12,170 nucleotides of DNA. It comes from Spartobacteria bacterium. GTDB lineage: Bacteria; Verrucomicrobiota; Verrucomicrobiia; Chthoniobacterales; Chthoniobacteraceae. The stretch spans positions 1 through 12,170 of the forward strand of contig JANXWU010000323.1 in NCBI GenBank assembly GCA_025350985.1, read 5' to 3'. Of the stretch, positions 1 through 6,166 are shown piece by piece (position 1 is the stretch's first letter; each line of letters starts with the position of its first letter). A model generated the notes under the pieces. It was not told the origin of the DNA, did not search any database, and was given only the letters and a program-made list of their open reading frames with translations. Both the position numbers and the translations under genes were made by a program.

Positions 1-2
1 AC

Positions 3-221
3 GGCGTGATCGTTGCCTTGATCAAGCCACAGTTCGAGTCGGCGCGCGAGGACGTGGGCCGCGGCGGCATCATCCGTGACCCGGCCCAGCACGCGCGCGC
101 CGTGGCGAAAATTGAAACTTTTGTGCGCGAGCAAATGCGGAAACAATGGTGCGGCGTGACGGAATCGCCGATCACCGGCACCGACGGCAATCGGGAATTT
201 CTCGCATGTCTCCGCAACTAA
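3..221 (+). CDS. TlyA-family rRNA 2'-O-methyltransferase (C-terminal end, partial)
   Basis: This is the last 72 codons of a gene that starts before the window; the frame is open from base 3. The residues VIVALIKPQFE, GRGGIIRDP and SPITGTDGNREFL match the conserved C-terminal part of the TlyA/FtsJ-like family. These are SAM-dependent enzymes (once called hemolysin A) that methylate ribose 2'-hydroxyls of rRNA cytidines. The K in IKPQFE falls in the catalytic region of the FtsJ fold; the S4 RNA-binding domain and SAM motif I would lie upstream and cannot be seen. The stop codon (219-221) lies inside the next gene, whose ATG is at 206, so the two are likely translationally coupled. A tlyA-NAD kinase pairing is common in bacteria. 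Assignment rests on motif recall, with no search done. Confidence 0.85.
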   Translation, partial: GVIVALIKPQFESAREDVGRGGIIRDPAQHARAVAKIETFVREQMRKQWCGVTESPITGTDGNREFLACLRN

Positions 222-1072
222 TCGGTCTCGTCGCCCACACGGGGAAGCAGAACGCCGCGGAGCTGGTCCATGCCCTGCGAGAGCGTTTTCAAAAGACGAC
301 TGCGACGCTGCAACTGGAAACCAAAACTGCCGCCCTCATCGGCGAAACTTCCACGGCCACCACGCGGACTCTGGGCGAGACCTGCGACCTGCTCGTGGTT
401 CTCGGCGGCGACGGCACGTTGCTGCAAGTCGTTCACGATCTCGAAGAACACATCAAGCCGGTCTTCGGCATCAACCTCGGCTCGCTCGGTTTTCTCACCT
501 GCCTCGCGGCGGAGGATTATGCGAAGGCGGTGGATAGCATCGTGGCGGGAAATTTTGTGCTGAGTCCGCGCACACGCCTGCAAGTGACGGTGCAGCGCGA
601 GGGCCGAATGTTTCTGGAGCGCACCGGCTTGAACGATGCCGTCATCAGCCGCGGCGAATTTTCCCGGCTGGTTCGTCTGGACACTTTCATCGACGGCGCG
701 CCGCTCACGGAATACAATGCCGACGGACTGGTCATCGCGACGCCCACTGGCTCCACCGCCTACTCGCTCTCGGCGGGCGGCCCGATTGTTTCTCCCGATT
801 CCGGCGTTTTCGTCATCACGCCCATCTGCCCGCATGTGCTCACGAACCGGTCCCTGATCGTCGGCGACGGCTCGGAAATCGAAGTGTGCCCGCGGAAGGA
901 AAAGGCCGACGTTTTCCTGACGGTGGACGGTCAGGATTTGATTCCGCTCAGAATCGGCGACCGCTTGCGCATTCGCAAAGCGCCGCGCGACCTGCCCCTG
1001 GCGATGCTGCCGGAGTTGTCGTTTTCCGAAGTGATCCGACAAAAACTGAAATGGAGCGGTCGTGCCGTCTGA
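206..1072 (+). CDS. nadK: NAD kinase
   Basis: This encodes a 288-residue ATP-NAD kinase, which phosphorylates NAD+ to NADP+ in the cytoplasm. Visible family motifs are the GGDGT loop at residues 67-71 (catalytic Asp near 69), the GINLGSLGFL block at 88-97, an ND pair at 143-144 (NE or ND in the family) and TPTGSTAYSLSAGGP at 179-193, which lines the NAD site. The frame is open further upstream to 146, but ATG 206 gives the family's usual length and a normal N-terminus (MSPQLIGLVAHTGK). It also places the start 16 bases inside the tlyA-like gene, fitting coupled translation. No strong Shine-Dalgarno is seen before 206. A long antisense ORF over this gene is a codon-bias shadow. Confidence 0.95.
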   Translation: MSPQLIGLVAHTGKQNAAELVHALRERFQKTTATLQLETKTAALIGETSTATTRTLGETCDLLVVLGGDGTLLQVVHDLEEHIKPVFGINLGSLGFLTCLAAEDYAKAVDSIVAGNFVLSPRTRLQVTVQREGRMFLERTGLNDAVISRGEFSRLVRLDTFIDGAPLTEYNADGLVIATPTGSTAYSLSAGGPIVSPDSGVFVITPICPHVLTNRSLIVGDGSEIEVCPRKEKADVFLTVDGQDLIPLRIGDRLRIRKAPRDLPLAMLPELSFSEVIRQKLKWSGRAV

Positions 1073-1115
1073 GACCTTTGCGTCGGCGGGACGCGGAGCC
1101 TTTTGACGGAAAGGC

Positions 1116-1559
1116 ATGACCACCATTTCCGACATCCTGCTTCCCGAAGGCCTAAGTCTTTTCTTAAGCTCCGCGAGCGAAAAAGACGCGGTTTGGGACG
1201 TGTCGATGCTACTCAAAACCGACCCGCGCGTTTCGGACTGGCGGCGCTTTCATGACCATCTTAAAACGACGCTGATCGAGACAGGCGCGACTCGGAAGGT
1301 AGTTCTGGCGCACGCACGGACCGATGCGGTATCCACGATGGTGATGAGCGCCGGGCGCCGCGAAAATGCGGAAGCCGGAGGATTGGTCGAGTATTTTCTC
1401 GTCATCGGCGTGCCCGTGCAAATGGCCGCGGACTATCTCCGCATCATCGGCGAGCTGGCACGGGTGTTCCGGGACGATCGCGCAGAACTGGCTCTGCGAA
1501 AGGCTTTGGAGCCCGGCCAGTTTATTTCCATTCTTGCGGGCAAAGCAGCGGCTCTTTAG
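1116..1559 (+). CDS. PTS EIIA type-2 (fructose/nitrogen-type) domain protein
   Basis: This 147-residue protein resembles a stand-alone EIIA domain of the fructose/mannitol (type 2) phosphotransferase family, which includes PtsN. The key stretch is KVVLAHARTDAV (residues 61-72), where H66 would be the phospho-accepting histidine. After it come an FLVIGVPVQMAADYLRIIGELARVF core and a C-terminal helix (LRKALEP...) as in other members. No membrane segment or EIIB/EIIC domain is fused, so a regulatory role like PtsN, or phosphorelay with a distant EI/HPr, is more likely than direct sugar transport. It begins 43 bases after the NAD kinase stop on the same strand, and GGAAAGG just before ATG 1116 is a close ribosome binding site. 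The partner proteins are not in the window. Confidence 0.8.
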   Translation: MTTISDILLPEGLSLFLSSASEKDAVWDVSMLLKTDPRVSDWRRFHDHLKTTLIETGATRKVVLAHARTDAVSTMVMSAGRRENAEAGGLVEYFLVIGVPVQMAADYLRIIGELARVFRDDRAELALRKALEPGQFISILAGKAAAL

Positions 1560-1792
1560 CTGGGCGACTAACTAGGATTTGGAGTTAAAGCGGCTCTCGC
1601 TGCATCGACGCAGGAGCGTCCTCTCCTCGCGTTAATCGATCAACTCCCGCGTCAGCGCGTGTCCCTGAAACTGCCTCAGCCGGCAAAGCATTCCGTCCGT
1701 CCGGGACTCCACACGCGAATCCCCAGTTACAGCAGCCAAGATTCCTACTCGTGCGAGTAAAGATCCGTCCGCTGCCATTACTTCTATCCCTT
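1560..1792. other. Intergenic region without a recognised gene
   Basis: These 233 bases separate the EIIA gene from the small lipoprotein. I see two short hairpins: GACGC-AGGA-GCGTC at 1607-1620, and CTCG-TG-CGAG at 1748-1757. Neither is followed by a T run, so neither is a convincing terminator. No clear promoter boxes or coding frame stand out; an antisense ORF crossing here has unnatural composition. Confidence 0.5.
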
Positions 1793-2008
1793 ATGAAATA
1801 CCATCTCATGCTTGCGTTGAGCGCAGTTGCGCTGTCTGCCTGTGACGTGAAGGTCAGCAACCCACCCGTCACGGAAAAGGTGGAAAAGAACACGACGATC
1901 GTCAACCCGCCCGCGGCGCAGGAAAAGAAGACGGAGAGCGAAACGAAAGTCACCAAAACTCCCGGCGGCACTGAGGTGGAGAAGAAGACAGAAACGACTA
2001 CGAAGTAA
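1793..2008 (+). CDS. Small Lys/Glu/Thr-rich lipoprotein
   Basis: This encodes 71 residues from ATG 1793. The N-terminus is a short lipoprotein signal: MKYHL, then a hydrophobic stretch (MLALSAVAL), then the lipobox LSAC with the lipid-accepting Cys at residue 17. The mature part (about 55 residues) is highly polar and low-complexity, rich in K, E and T (VEKNTT, EKKTESETK, VEKKTETTTK), with no predicted enzyme fold. It is probably an envelope-anchored, disordered peptide facing the periplasm; the function is unknown. The frame is open upstream to 1751, but only the 1793 start puts the hydrophobic stretch at the N-terminus. It lies alone between two long intergenic regions on the same strand as the RRM gene. 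Confidence 0.65.
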   Translation: MKYHLMLALSAVALSACDVKVSNPPVTEKVEKNTTIVNPPAAQEKKTESETKVTKTPGGTEVEKKTETTTK

Positions 2009-2225
2009 GTCATCCTACCGACAGTCCGGAAATACTGCTTGCGCGATCCTCATCCGATGATCTAGTGAGCCTCGTTAATTCAGAGCAGTTCAGCGTTGGT
2101 AGATTGCTAGTTGAGTTCGTAGCGCGGTTTCAAATTCCGTGGGACTTCTTTCAGTGGCGATTTGAAATCCGATTCTCGGAAACAGGCTTTAGTCGCTCCG
2201 CGTTCACAGAAAAAAACAACTAGTT
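2009..2225 (+). promoter_or_regulatory. Long leader upstream of the RRM gene, with an inverted repeat
   Basis: No gene is seen in these 217 bases before the RRM protein. They hold an inverted repeat: TTTCAAAT at 2128-2135 pairs with ATTTGAAA at 2160-2167 across a 24-base loop. The final stretch before ATG 2226 is A-rich and lacks a classical Shine-Dalgarno. Many bacterial genes for small RNA-binding or cold-shock proteins have long structured leaders, so this could be a 5' untranslated region with a regulatory fold. That is inference; no promoter was identified with confidence. Confidence 0.3.
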
Positions 2226-2558
2226 ATGTCAACCAAACTCTATGTCGGGAATCTTTCCTTCGACTCCACTGAAAACGATATCTCCGATCTCTTCGCCCAA
2301 GCCGGCACCGTCAAGGAAACCGCGCTGATGCAGGATCGCGCCACGGGGCAATCCCGCGGTTTCGGTTTCGTCACCATGTCCACCGCCGAAGAGGCGACCA
2401 AGGCCATCAGCCTGTTCAACGGTAAACAAGTCAACGGCCGTGCCTTGACCGTCAATGAAGCTCGTCCTCGTGAAGAGCGCAGCGGCGGCGGTGGTGGTGG
2501 TGGTGGTGGTGGCAGCCGTGGCGGAAGCGGCGGTGGTGGTTATTCGAAGCGCTACTAA
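2226..2558 (+). CDS. Glycine-rich RRM RNA-binding protein
   Basis: This is a 110-residue single-RRM protein. RNP2 is LYVGNL (residues 5-10) and RNP1 is RGFGFVTM (44-51), with the aromatic positions that stack on RNA bases present in both. Residues 1-80 form one complete RRM. Residues 82-110 are an Arg/Gly/Ser tail with a run of ten Gly and a final GGGGYSKRY. The layout is that of the bacterial Rbp family (cyanobacteria, Bacteroidetes, Verrucomicrobia), often cold-induced and binding single-stranded RNA in the cytoplasm. Seven tandem GGT codons (2490-2510) form a microsatellite that could change length by slippage. The gene is monocistronic, with a long leader and a strong terminator directly after it. 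Confidence 0.92.
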   Translation: MSTKLYVGNLSFDSTENDISDLFAQAGTVKETALMQDRATGQSRGFGFVTMSTAEEATKAISLFNGKQVNGRALTVNEARPREERSGGGGGGGGGGSRGGSGGGGYSKRY

Positions 2559-2584
2559 GCCTTTAGACCCGATCGTTATTTGCG

Positions 2585-2612
2585 AACGCCCTGACGAAAG
2601 TCAGGGCGTTTT
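2585..2612 (+). terminator. Rho-independent terminator of the RRM gene
   Basis: An 11-bp perfect stem (AACGCCCTGAC at 2585-2595, GTCAGGGCGTT at 2600-2610) encloses a GAAA tetraloop. TTTT (2609-2612) and a further T-rich stretch follow. It lies 26 bases after the RRM stop codon and acts on the plus strand; on the minus strand there is no U tract. Confidence 0.92.
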
Positions 2613-2638
2613 GCTTTCCAGGGAAATCAGCGGAGCGC

Positions 2639-2809
2639 TCACAGTGGCGCGCGGGCCACTGATCTGCGCAGGTTTGCCTGCAACATCTCCGGAGTGACTT
2701 CCTTTTCCCACCGGCTGATCACAATGGTGGCACCGGCTTGGGCGACCGCGATCAAGACTTGGACATAGAGAACTTGAAACCAACGAGGGCGGGCGGCGGC
2801 GTGGCTCAT
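2639..2809 (-). pseudogene. Remnant of a C4-dicarboxylate transporter (DctA): both ends fused, middle lost
   Basis: The minus-strand frame from ATG 2809 encodes 56 residues. The first half (PRWFQVLYVQVLIAVA, residues 8-23) resembles the N-terminal start of DctA-type Na+/H+:dicarboxylate symporters (family pattern LYVQVLIAI). The second half (ATIVISRWEKEVTPEMLQANL, residues 27-47) resembles their extreme C-terminus (ATIVVAKWEKEL-like). A complete family member has over 400 residues, so nearly the whole transporter would be missing, with the reading frame kept across the junction near residues 23-26. Only one hydrophobic segment remains, so it cannot transport. A real small membrane protein, or assembly collapse, are alternatives. 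There is no clear Shine-Dalgarno. The identification rests on remembered family patterns at both ends. Confidence 0.5.
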
Positions 2810-2968
2810 GGCGGTGCGGTCACTTTGCGGAGGCGACGGCAGGCGGTGCAAGCGTTTTGCTCCCGACGGAAGCGGCGGTCGGTCCCGCGACGCGAAACGT
2901 GCAACCATGCGGCATCGACAGTGCGATGCCCTTTTAACTTCGGCACCACAAGCGCGAGCGTTCCCGCG

Positions 2969-3433
2969 CTATTCTTCCGACGTTTCGGGCGCTCGCGTTT
3001 GCACAAGCCCCTGAATCCATTCGTGTGCATTTCGCACTTCGCGGTATTGGGTTTCGATCACGTTTTGCGCGTAAAACGGCAGCTTCTCCTGCAAGGCCTT
3101 TTCGTAGTCATTCACCGCCGACGTTTCCCCCCGCAGGCATTCCTCCAGCACGGCTGTCGTGGCCGAGTCGTACATCATCGATTTCAGATCGATAAAAGTC
3201 CGATGAGCTGCGCCGGCGGTCGTCCCTTCCGTCTCCGGATGCGGCTCGCCGAAATGAACGGCCAGGCGTTGCAACTCCTCCGCGAAATCTTTTCGCGCAG
3301 CCGCGAATTCCAGAAAGGTGTTTTGCAAATCCTGGTCAGTCACGTCCGCCGATGCCCGGCTGAATCCCGCCTCGCCGTCCTTGCACGTTTGAATGAGCGC
3401 GTTCAGAACGGTGGGGACTTCTTCTCGATCCAT
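2969..3433 (-). CDS. PA2169/DUF2383 family four-helix-bundle protein
   Basis: This 154-residue protein starts at ATG 3433 (MDREEVPTVLNALIQ). It resembles the DUF2383/PA2169 family, which adopts a ferritin-like four-helix bundle. Typical features are LNALIQTCKDGEAGF (residues 10-24), FLEFAAARKDFAEELQRL, a GAAHRTFIDLKS segment after a short linker, and ECLRGETSAVNDYEKAL near the end of the bundle. Acidic and His residues recur along the helices as in ferritin-like folds, but metal binding is unproven and the role of the family is unknown, possibly stress related. The frame extends upstream to 3601, but that part has no family similarity and overlaps the divergent YceH gene. A 106-bp divergent promoter region separates the two starts. 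Confidence 0.88.
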   Translation of the reverse strand: MDREEVPTVLNALIQTCKDGEAGFSRASADVTDQDLQNTFLEFAAARKDFAEELQRLAVHFGEPHPETEGTTAGAAHRTFIDLKSMMYDSATTAVLEECLRGETSAVNDYEKALQEKLPFYAQNVIETQYREVRNAHEWIQGLVQTRAPETSEE

Positions 3434-3539
3434 AATCGGGAATCGGCTCGGCTCTTTCGCGCGCTCGCCTTTTTTTCCGCGAAAAGTCGGAACGAGCGCG
3501 CAGCATTGCGCCGCACCAAAGCGGCGGCTAAAAAATGCG

Positions 3540-4184
3540 ATGACTTTAACCGCCGTCGAAACACGCATCCTCGGTTGCCTGCTCGAAAAAGAGCGGACCA
3601 CGCCCGAGAATTATCCCCTCAGCCTTCACGCCCTCACCGCCGCGTGCAATCAAAGCACGAATCGCGAGCCCATCACGAGCTTCGATGAGGCCACGGTCGA
3701 GCGGGGCCTCGATGGATTGCGGGAGAAAAAACTGGCGACCGTGATCTGGGGTGCGGGCGCGCGTGTGCAAAAGTACCGGCACAACTTGCCCGACCAATAC
3801 ACGCTTGAGCCGCGCGAGGTGGCGGTGCTCACGATCCTGCTGCTGCGCGGCCCGCAAACACCCGGTGAACTGCGCGCCCGCACCGAGCGGATGCACCCTT
3901 TCGCCGACGGACCCGCGCTGGATAGTTGCCTGCAAGATCTCGCGCGGGGCGACGCGCCGCTGGTGCGCCAGTTGTCCGCTCAACCCGGACAAAAAGAGAA
4001 GCGGTGGGTGCAGCTTTTGTCGGGTGAACCGGCGGCGGCGGAAGCCCGATCTCCCGAAGTCGCTCCGACATTCGTGCCCGCGCCGACCGATCTCGAAGTG
4101 CTGCGAAATGAGGTTGCGTCGCTGAAAAGTGCGCTCGCGGAATTACGGGAGGAGTTCGCGACTTTTCGGAAACAGTTTGAATAA
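3540..4184 (+). CDS. YceH family (DUF480/UPF0502) winged-helix protein
   Basis: This 214-residue protein matches the DUF480/UPF0502 (E. coli YceH) family, which has two tandem winged-helix domains. Family hallmarks are LTAVETRILGCLLEKERTTPENYPLS at the N-terminus, NQSTNREP (residues 38-45), then ATVIWGAGARVQKYRHNL, and in the second domain LTILLLRGPQTPGELRARTERM. The last 30 or so residues (DLEVLRNEVASLKSALAELREEF...) form a predicted coiled coil that may mediate dimers. The biological role is not established; it may bind DNA. ATG 3540 gives the canonical N-terminus; the upstream open extension covers the divergent DUF2383 gene and is not coding. It converges with the helicase gene, with 80 bp between stops. 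Confidence 0.93.
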   Translation: MTLTAVETRILGCLLEKERTTPENYPLSLHALTAACNQSTNREPITSFDEATVERGLDGLREKKLATVIWGAGARVQKYRHNLPDQYTLEPREVAVLTILLLRGPQTPGELRARTERMHPFADGPALDSCLQDLARGDAPLVRQLSAQPGQKEKRWVQLLSGEPAAAEARSPEVAPTFVPAPTDLEVLRNEVASLKSALAELREEFATFRKQFE

Positions 4185-4264
4185 TGGTGGGACGTGCCGC
4201 CGAATCAGCGAGCGACAGCGCATCTTCACCAGCCGCTGCGGGCAGCCCTTGCCCTCTTTCAATT

Positions 4265-5950
4265 CTAGGCCGCCGGATGAATCTCCAGCTTGCGGCCCTT
4301 GAACTTGATGCCGGTTAGTTTCTTCACGACGATTTTCGTGTGCTCCTCGGCAATATCCACCAGCGTCATTTTTGGCAGGAGATGAATCGCGCCGATGCAC
4401 TCTTTCGGAATGCCCGATGTGCCCAGAATCATCCCGACGACGTCACCGGGACGAATCAGATGATCGCGTCCGACGTTCAGCGCCAGGCGCGTCATGCCGG
4501 ATTCGTGCGAGACCGCGTCGGGCCGATCGTCGTGACCGCGTGAGGGCGGGCGCGGACGCTCTCGGAACTCGCGCGGCTCACCCGCGTTTTCGCGCGCGCC
4601 TCGGGAAATCGGCTCATACTTTGGATAGGCGCGCGGCTCGGGAACCGGCTCTGGGCGCGGCTTCTCGCCTTGGAGCAGGTGAATCAAGGCCGACGCGATG
4701 TCCGTCGCCGCGTAGCCTTGTTCCAGCAGCCGGTCGATCAACTCGTCGTGCCGCGAGTATTCGCCTTTCTCCAGCAATTCCCGCAGCGACTCGGAAAAAT
4801 CGTTCGCGCGTTTTTCCTCGACCTGATCCGCCGACGGCACGCGCTCGCGTTTGATGCGGCCTTTGGTAAAGCGGATGATGTTTTGCAGTTTGTAAATTTC
4901 CTGCCCCGCGACAAACGTGATCGCACGTCCGGTCTTGCCCGCGCGACCCGTGCGGCCGATGCGATGAACGTAATCCTCGCCGTCGTGCGGCAGGTCGTAG
5001 TTGAACACCACTTCGATGTCGTCCACATCGAGCCCGCGCGCGGCCACATCCGTCGCGACGAGAAACTCAAACGAGCGTTTGCGAAACTTCGCCATCACGC
5101 GTTCGCGCGCGGCCTGCGCGATGTCGCCGTGGAGTTTGTCGGCGAGATAACCGCGAGCCATCAGATGCTCGGTCAACTCATCGACCATCATTTTCGTGGC
5201 GCAAAAAATGATGCCGTATTTGATGTCCTGAATGTCGATCAGGCGGCACAGCACCTCGCGTTTCGAGCGGCGATCGACCTCGTAATAAACCTGCTCGATC
5301 GCCGGCACCGTCAGTGCCTGCGACTCGATGCGGATGTTCACCGGGTCGCGCGTGAAGCTCTTGATCAACTCCACAATCGGGCGCGGAAGCGTGGCGGAAA
5401 AAAGGACGGTCTGCCGCTCGGCGGGCGCGTGGCTGAGGACCGTTTTGATGTCGTCGATGAAGCCCATGTCCAGCATCCGGTCCGCCTCGTCGAGGATGAT
5501 CATTTTCACCTTGTCGAGCCGGAGGGTGCCGCGATTCAAGTGGTCCATGACGCGCCCCGGCGTGCCGATGATGATTTGCGCGCCCGCCTTCAAACCGCGG
5601 AATTGCCGCTCGTAACTCTGACCGCCGTAAATCGGCAGTTCGCGCACGCCGCGCTTGAACGCCGCGAGCTTTGCGACTTCCTCCGCGACCTGCACCGCAA
5701 GTTCACGCGTTGGACACAAAATAATCGCCTGAGGCGCGTGCAGGTTCGCGTCGATTTTCTCGATGGCCGGCAGCGCGAACGCCGCCGTTTTTCCCGAGCC
5801 GGTCTGCGATTGCCCGACCACATCCCGGCCCGCGAGCAACGGCGGAATGGTCTCGGACTGAATCGGCGTCGCCTCCTCGAAGCCCATTTTCGCGACGGCC
5901 TTGAGTAACTCCGGCGAGAGGCCGAGTTCGGTGAAAAGTTTTTTCTGCAT
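4265..5950 (-). CDS. DEAD-box ATP-dependent RNA helicase (CsdA/DeaD-like, DbpA-type C-terminal domain)
   Basis: This 561-residue helicase unwinds RNA duplexes using ATP, with likely roles in ribosome assembly, mRNA decay or cold adaptation. All motifs are visible: Q motif GFEEATPIQ (23-31), motif I SQTGSGKT (48-55), Ia PTRELAVQV (80-88), Ib TPGRV (130-134), II DEAD (154-157), III SAT (185-187), V ATDVAARGLD (299-308) and VI HRIGRTGRAG (329-338). A low-complexity Pro/Arg/Glu linker (about 430-485) leads to a DbpA-type RNA-binding domain at about 488-559 (IGAIHLLPKMTLVDI, KGRKLEIH), found in DeaD/DbpA proteins. The start at 5950 is chosen because AAAGG lies eight bases upstream; a start at 5977 would add nine residues. 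A palindromic repeat occupies the upstream region. Confidence 0.95.
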   Translation of the reverse strand: MQKKLFTELGLSPELLKAVAKMGFEEATPIQSETIPPLLAGRDVVGQSQTGSGKTAAFALPAIEKIDANLHAPQAIILCPTRELAVQVAEEVAKLAAFKRGVRELPIYGGQSYERQFRGLKAGAQIIIGTPGRVMDHLNRGTLRLDKVKMIILDEADRMLDMGFIDDIKTVLSHAPAERQTVLFSATLPRPIVELIKSFTRDPVNIRIESQALTVPAIEQVYYEVDRRSKREVLCRLIDIQDIKYGIIFCATKMMVDELTEHLMARGYLADKLHGDIAQAARERVMAKFRKRSFEFLVATDVAARGLDVDDIEVVFNYDLPHDGEDYVHRIGRTGRAGKTGRAITFVAGQEIYKLQNIIRFTKGRIKRERVPSADQVEEKRANDFSESLRELLEKGEYSRHDELIDRLLEQGYAATDIASALIHLLQGEKPRPEPVPEPRAYPKYEPISRGARENAGEPREFRERPRPPSRGHDDRPDAVSHESGMTRLALNVGRDHLIRPGDVVGMILGTSGIPKECIGAIHLLPKMTLVDIAEEHTKIVVKKLTGIKFKGRKLEIHPAA

Positions 5951-6017
5951 CGAAACCTTTACCGTGTGCGGCGGCATCGCGCCACCGCTTCTCGAAAGTC
6001 AGCCGCAAAAAACGCGC

Positions 6018-6152
6018 GTCATTCCGAGCGGAGCGCAGCGAAGTCGAAGAATCTCCTGCGCTTCACGAGCGGCGTCGCCCATGGAATCAGTTCAAGAGAT
6101 TCTTCGGCTGCGTTTCGTTCGCTTTGGCGAACTTCACTCCGCTCAGAATGAC
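6018..6152. repeat. Palindromic interspersed repeat (REP/MITE-like hairpin element)
   Basis: The left end (GTCATTCCGAGCGGAG from 6018) and right end (CTCCGCTCAGAATGAC ending at 6152) are near-perfect inverted copies. The inner flanks match too: GAAGAATCTC near 6046-6055 against GAGATTCTTC at 6096-6105. The right arm is about 20 bases longer than the left, and about 40 bases separate them. This GTCATTC-GAGCG-AGCGAAGTCGAAGAATCTC design is a widely dispersed intergenic repeat in bacterial genomes. It contains no plausible gene. It lies between the end of the cytochrome gene and the helicase start, so as RNA it would fold into a long hairpin that could separate or attenuate transcription. Confidence 0.75.
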
Positions 6153-6166
6153 ACGGGTTTGGAGGG

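Noticed and set aside
218..1216. 332-codon minus-strand ORF over the NAD kinase gene
   Set aside because: It is antisense to a well-supported gene, its composition (Arg/Gln/His/Ala-rich) is typical of GC-rich shadow frames, and no domain is seen.
1607..1620. Hairpin GACGC-AGGA-GCGTC after the EIIA gene as a terminator
   Set aside because: Only five base pairs and no T run follows.
2738..3688. 316-codon plus-strand ORF across the DctA remnant, DUF2383 and the start of yceH
   Set aside because: It overlaps two well-supported genes in other frames and has random composition.
4185..4264. Bidirectional terminator between yceH and the helicase gene
   Set aside because: Only a weak GCTG/CAGC hairpin (near 4235-4246) is present, without U tracts on either strand.
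4670..5908. 412-codon plus-strand ORF over the helicase gene
   Set aside because: Shadow of the helicase codons; the text is His/Arg/Asp-rich without motifs.
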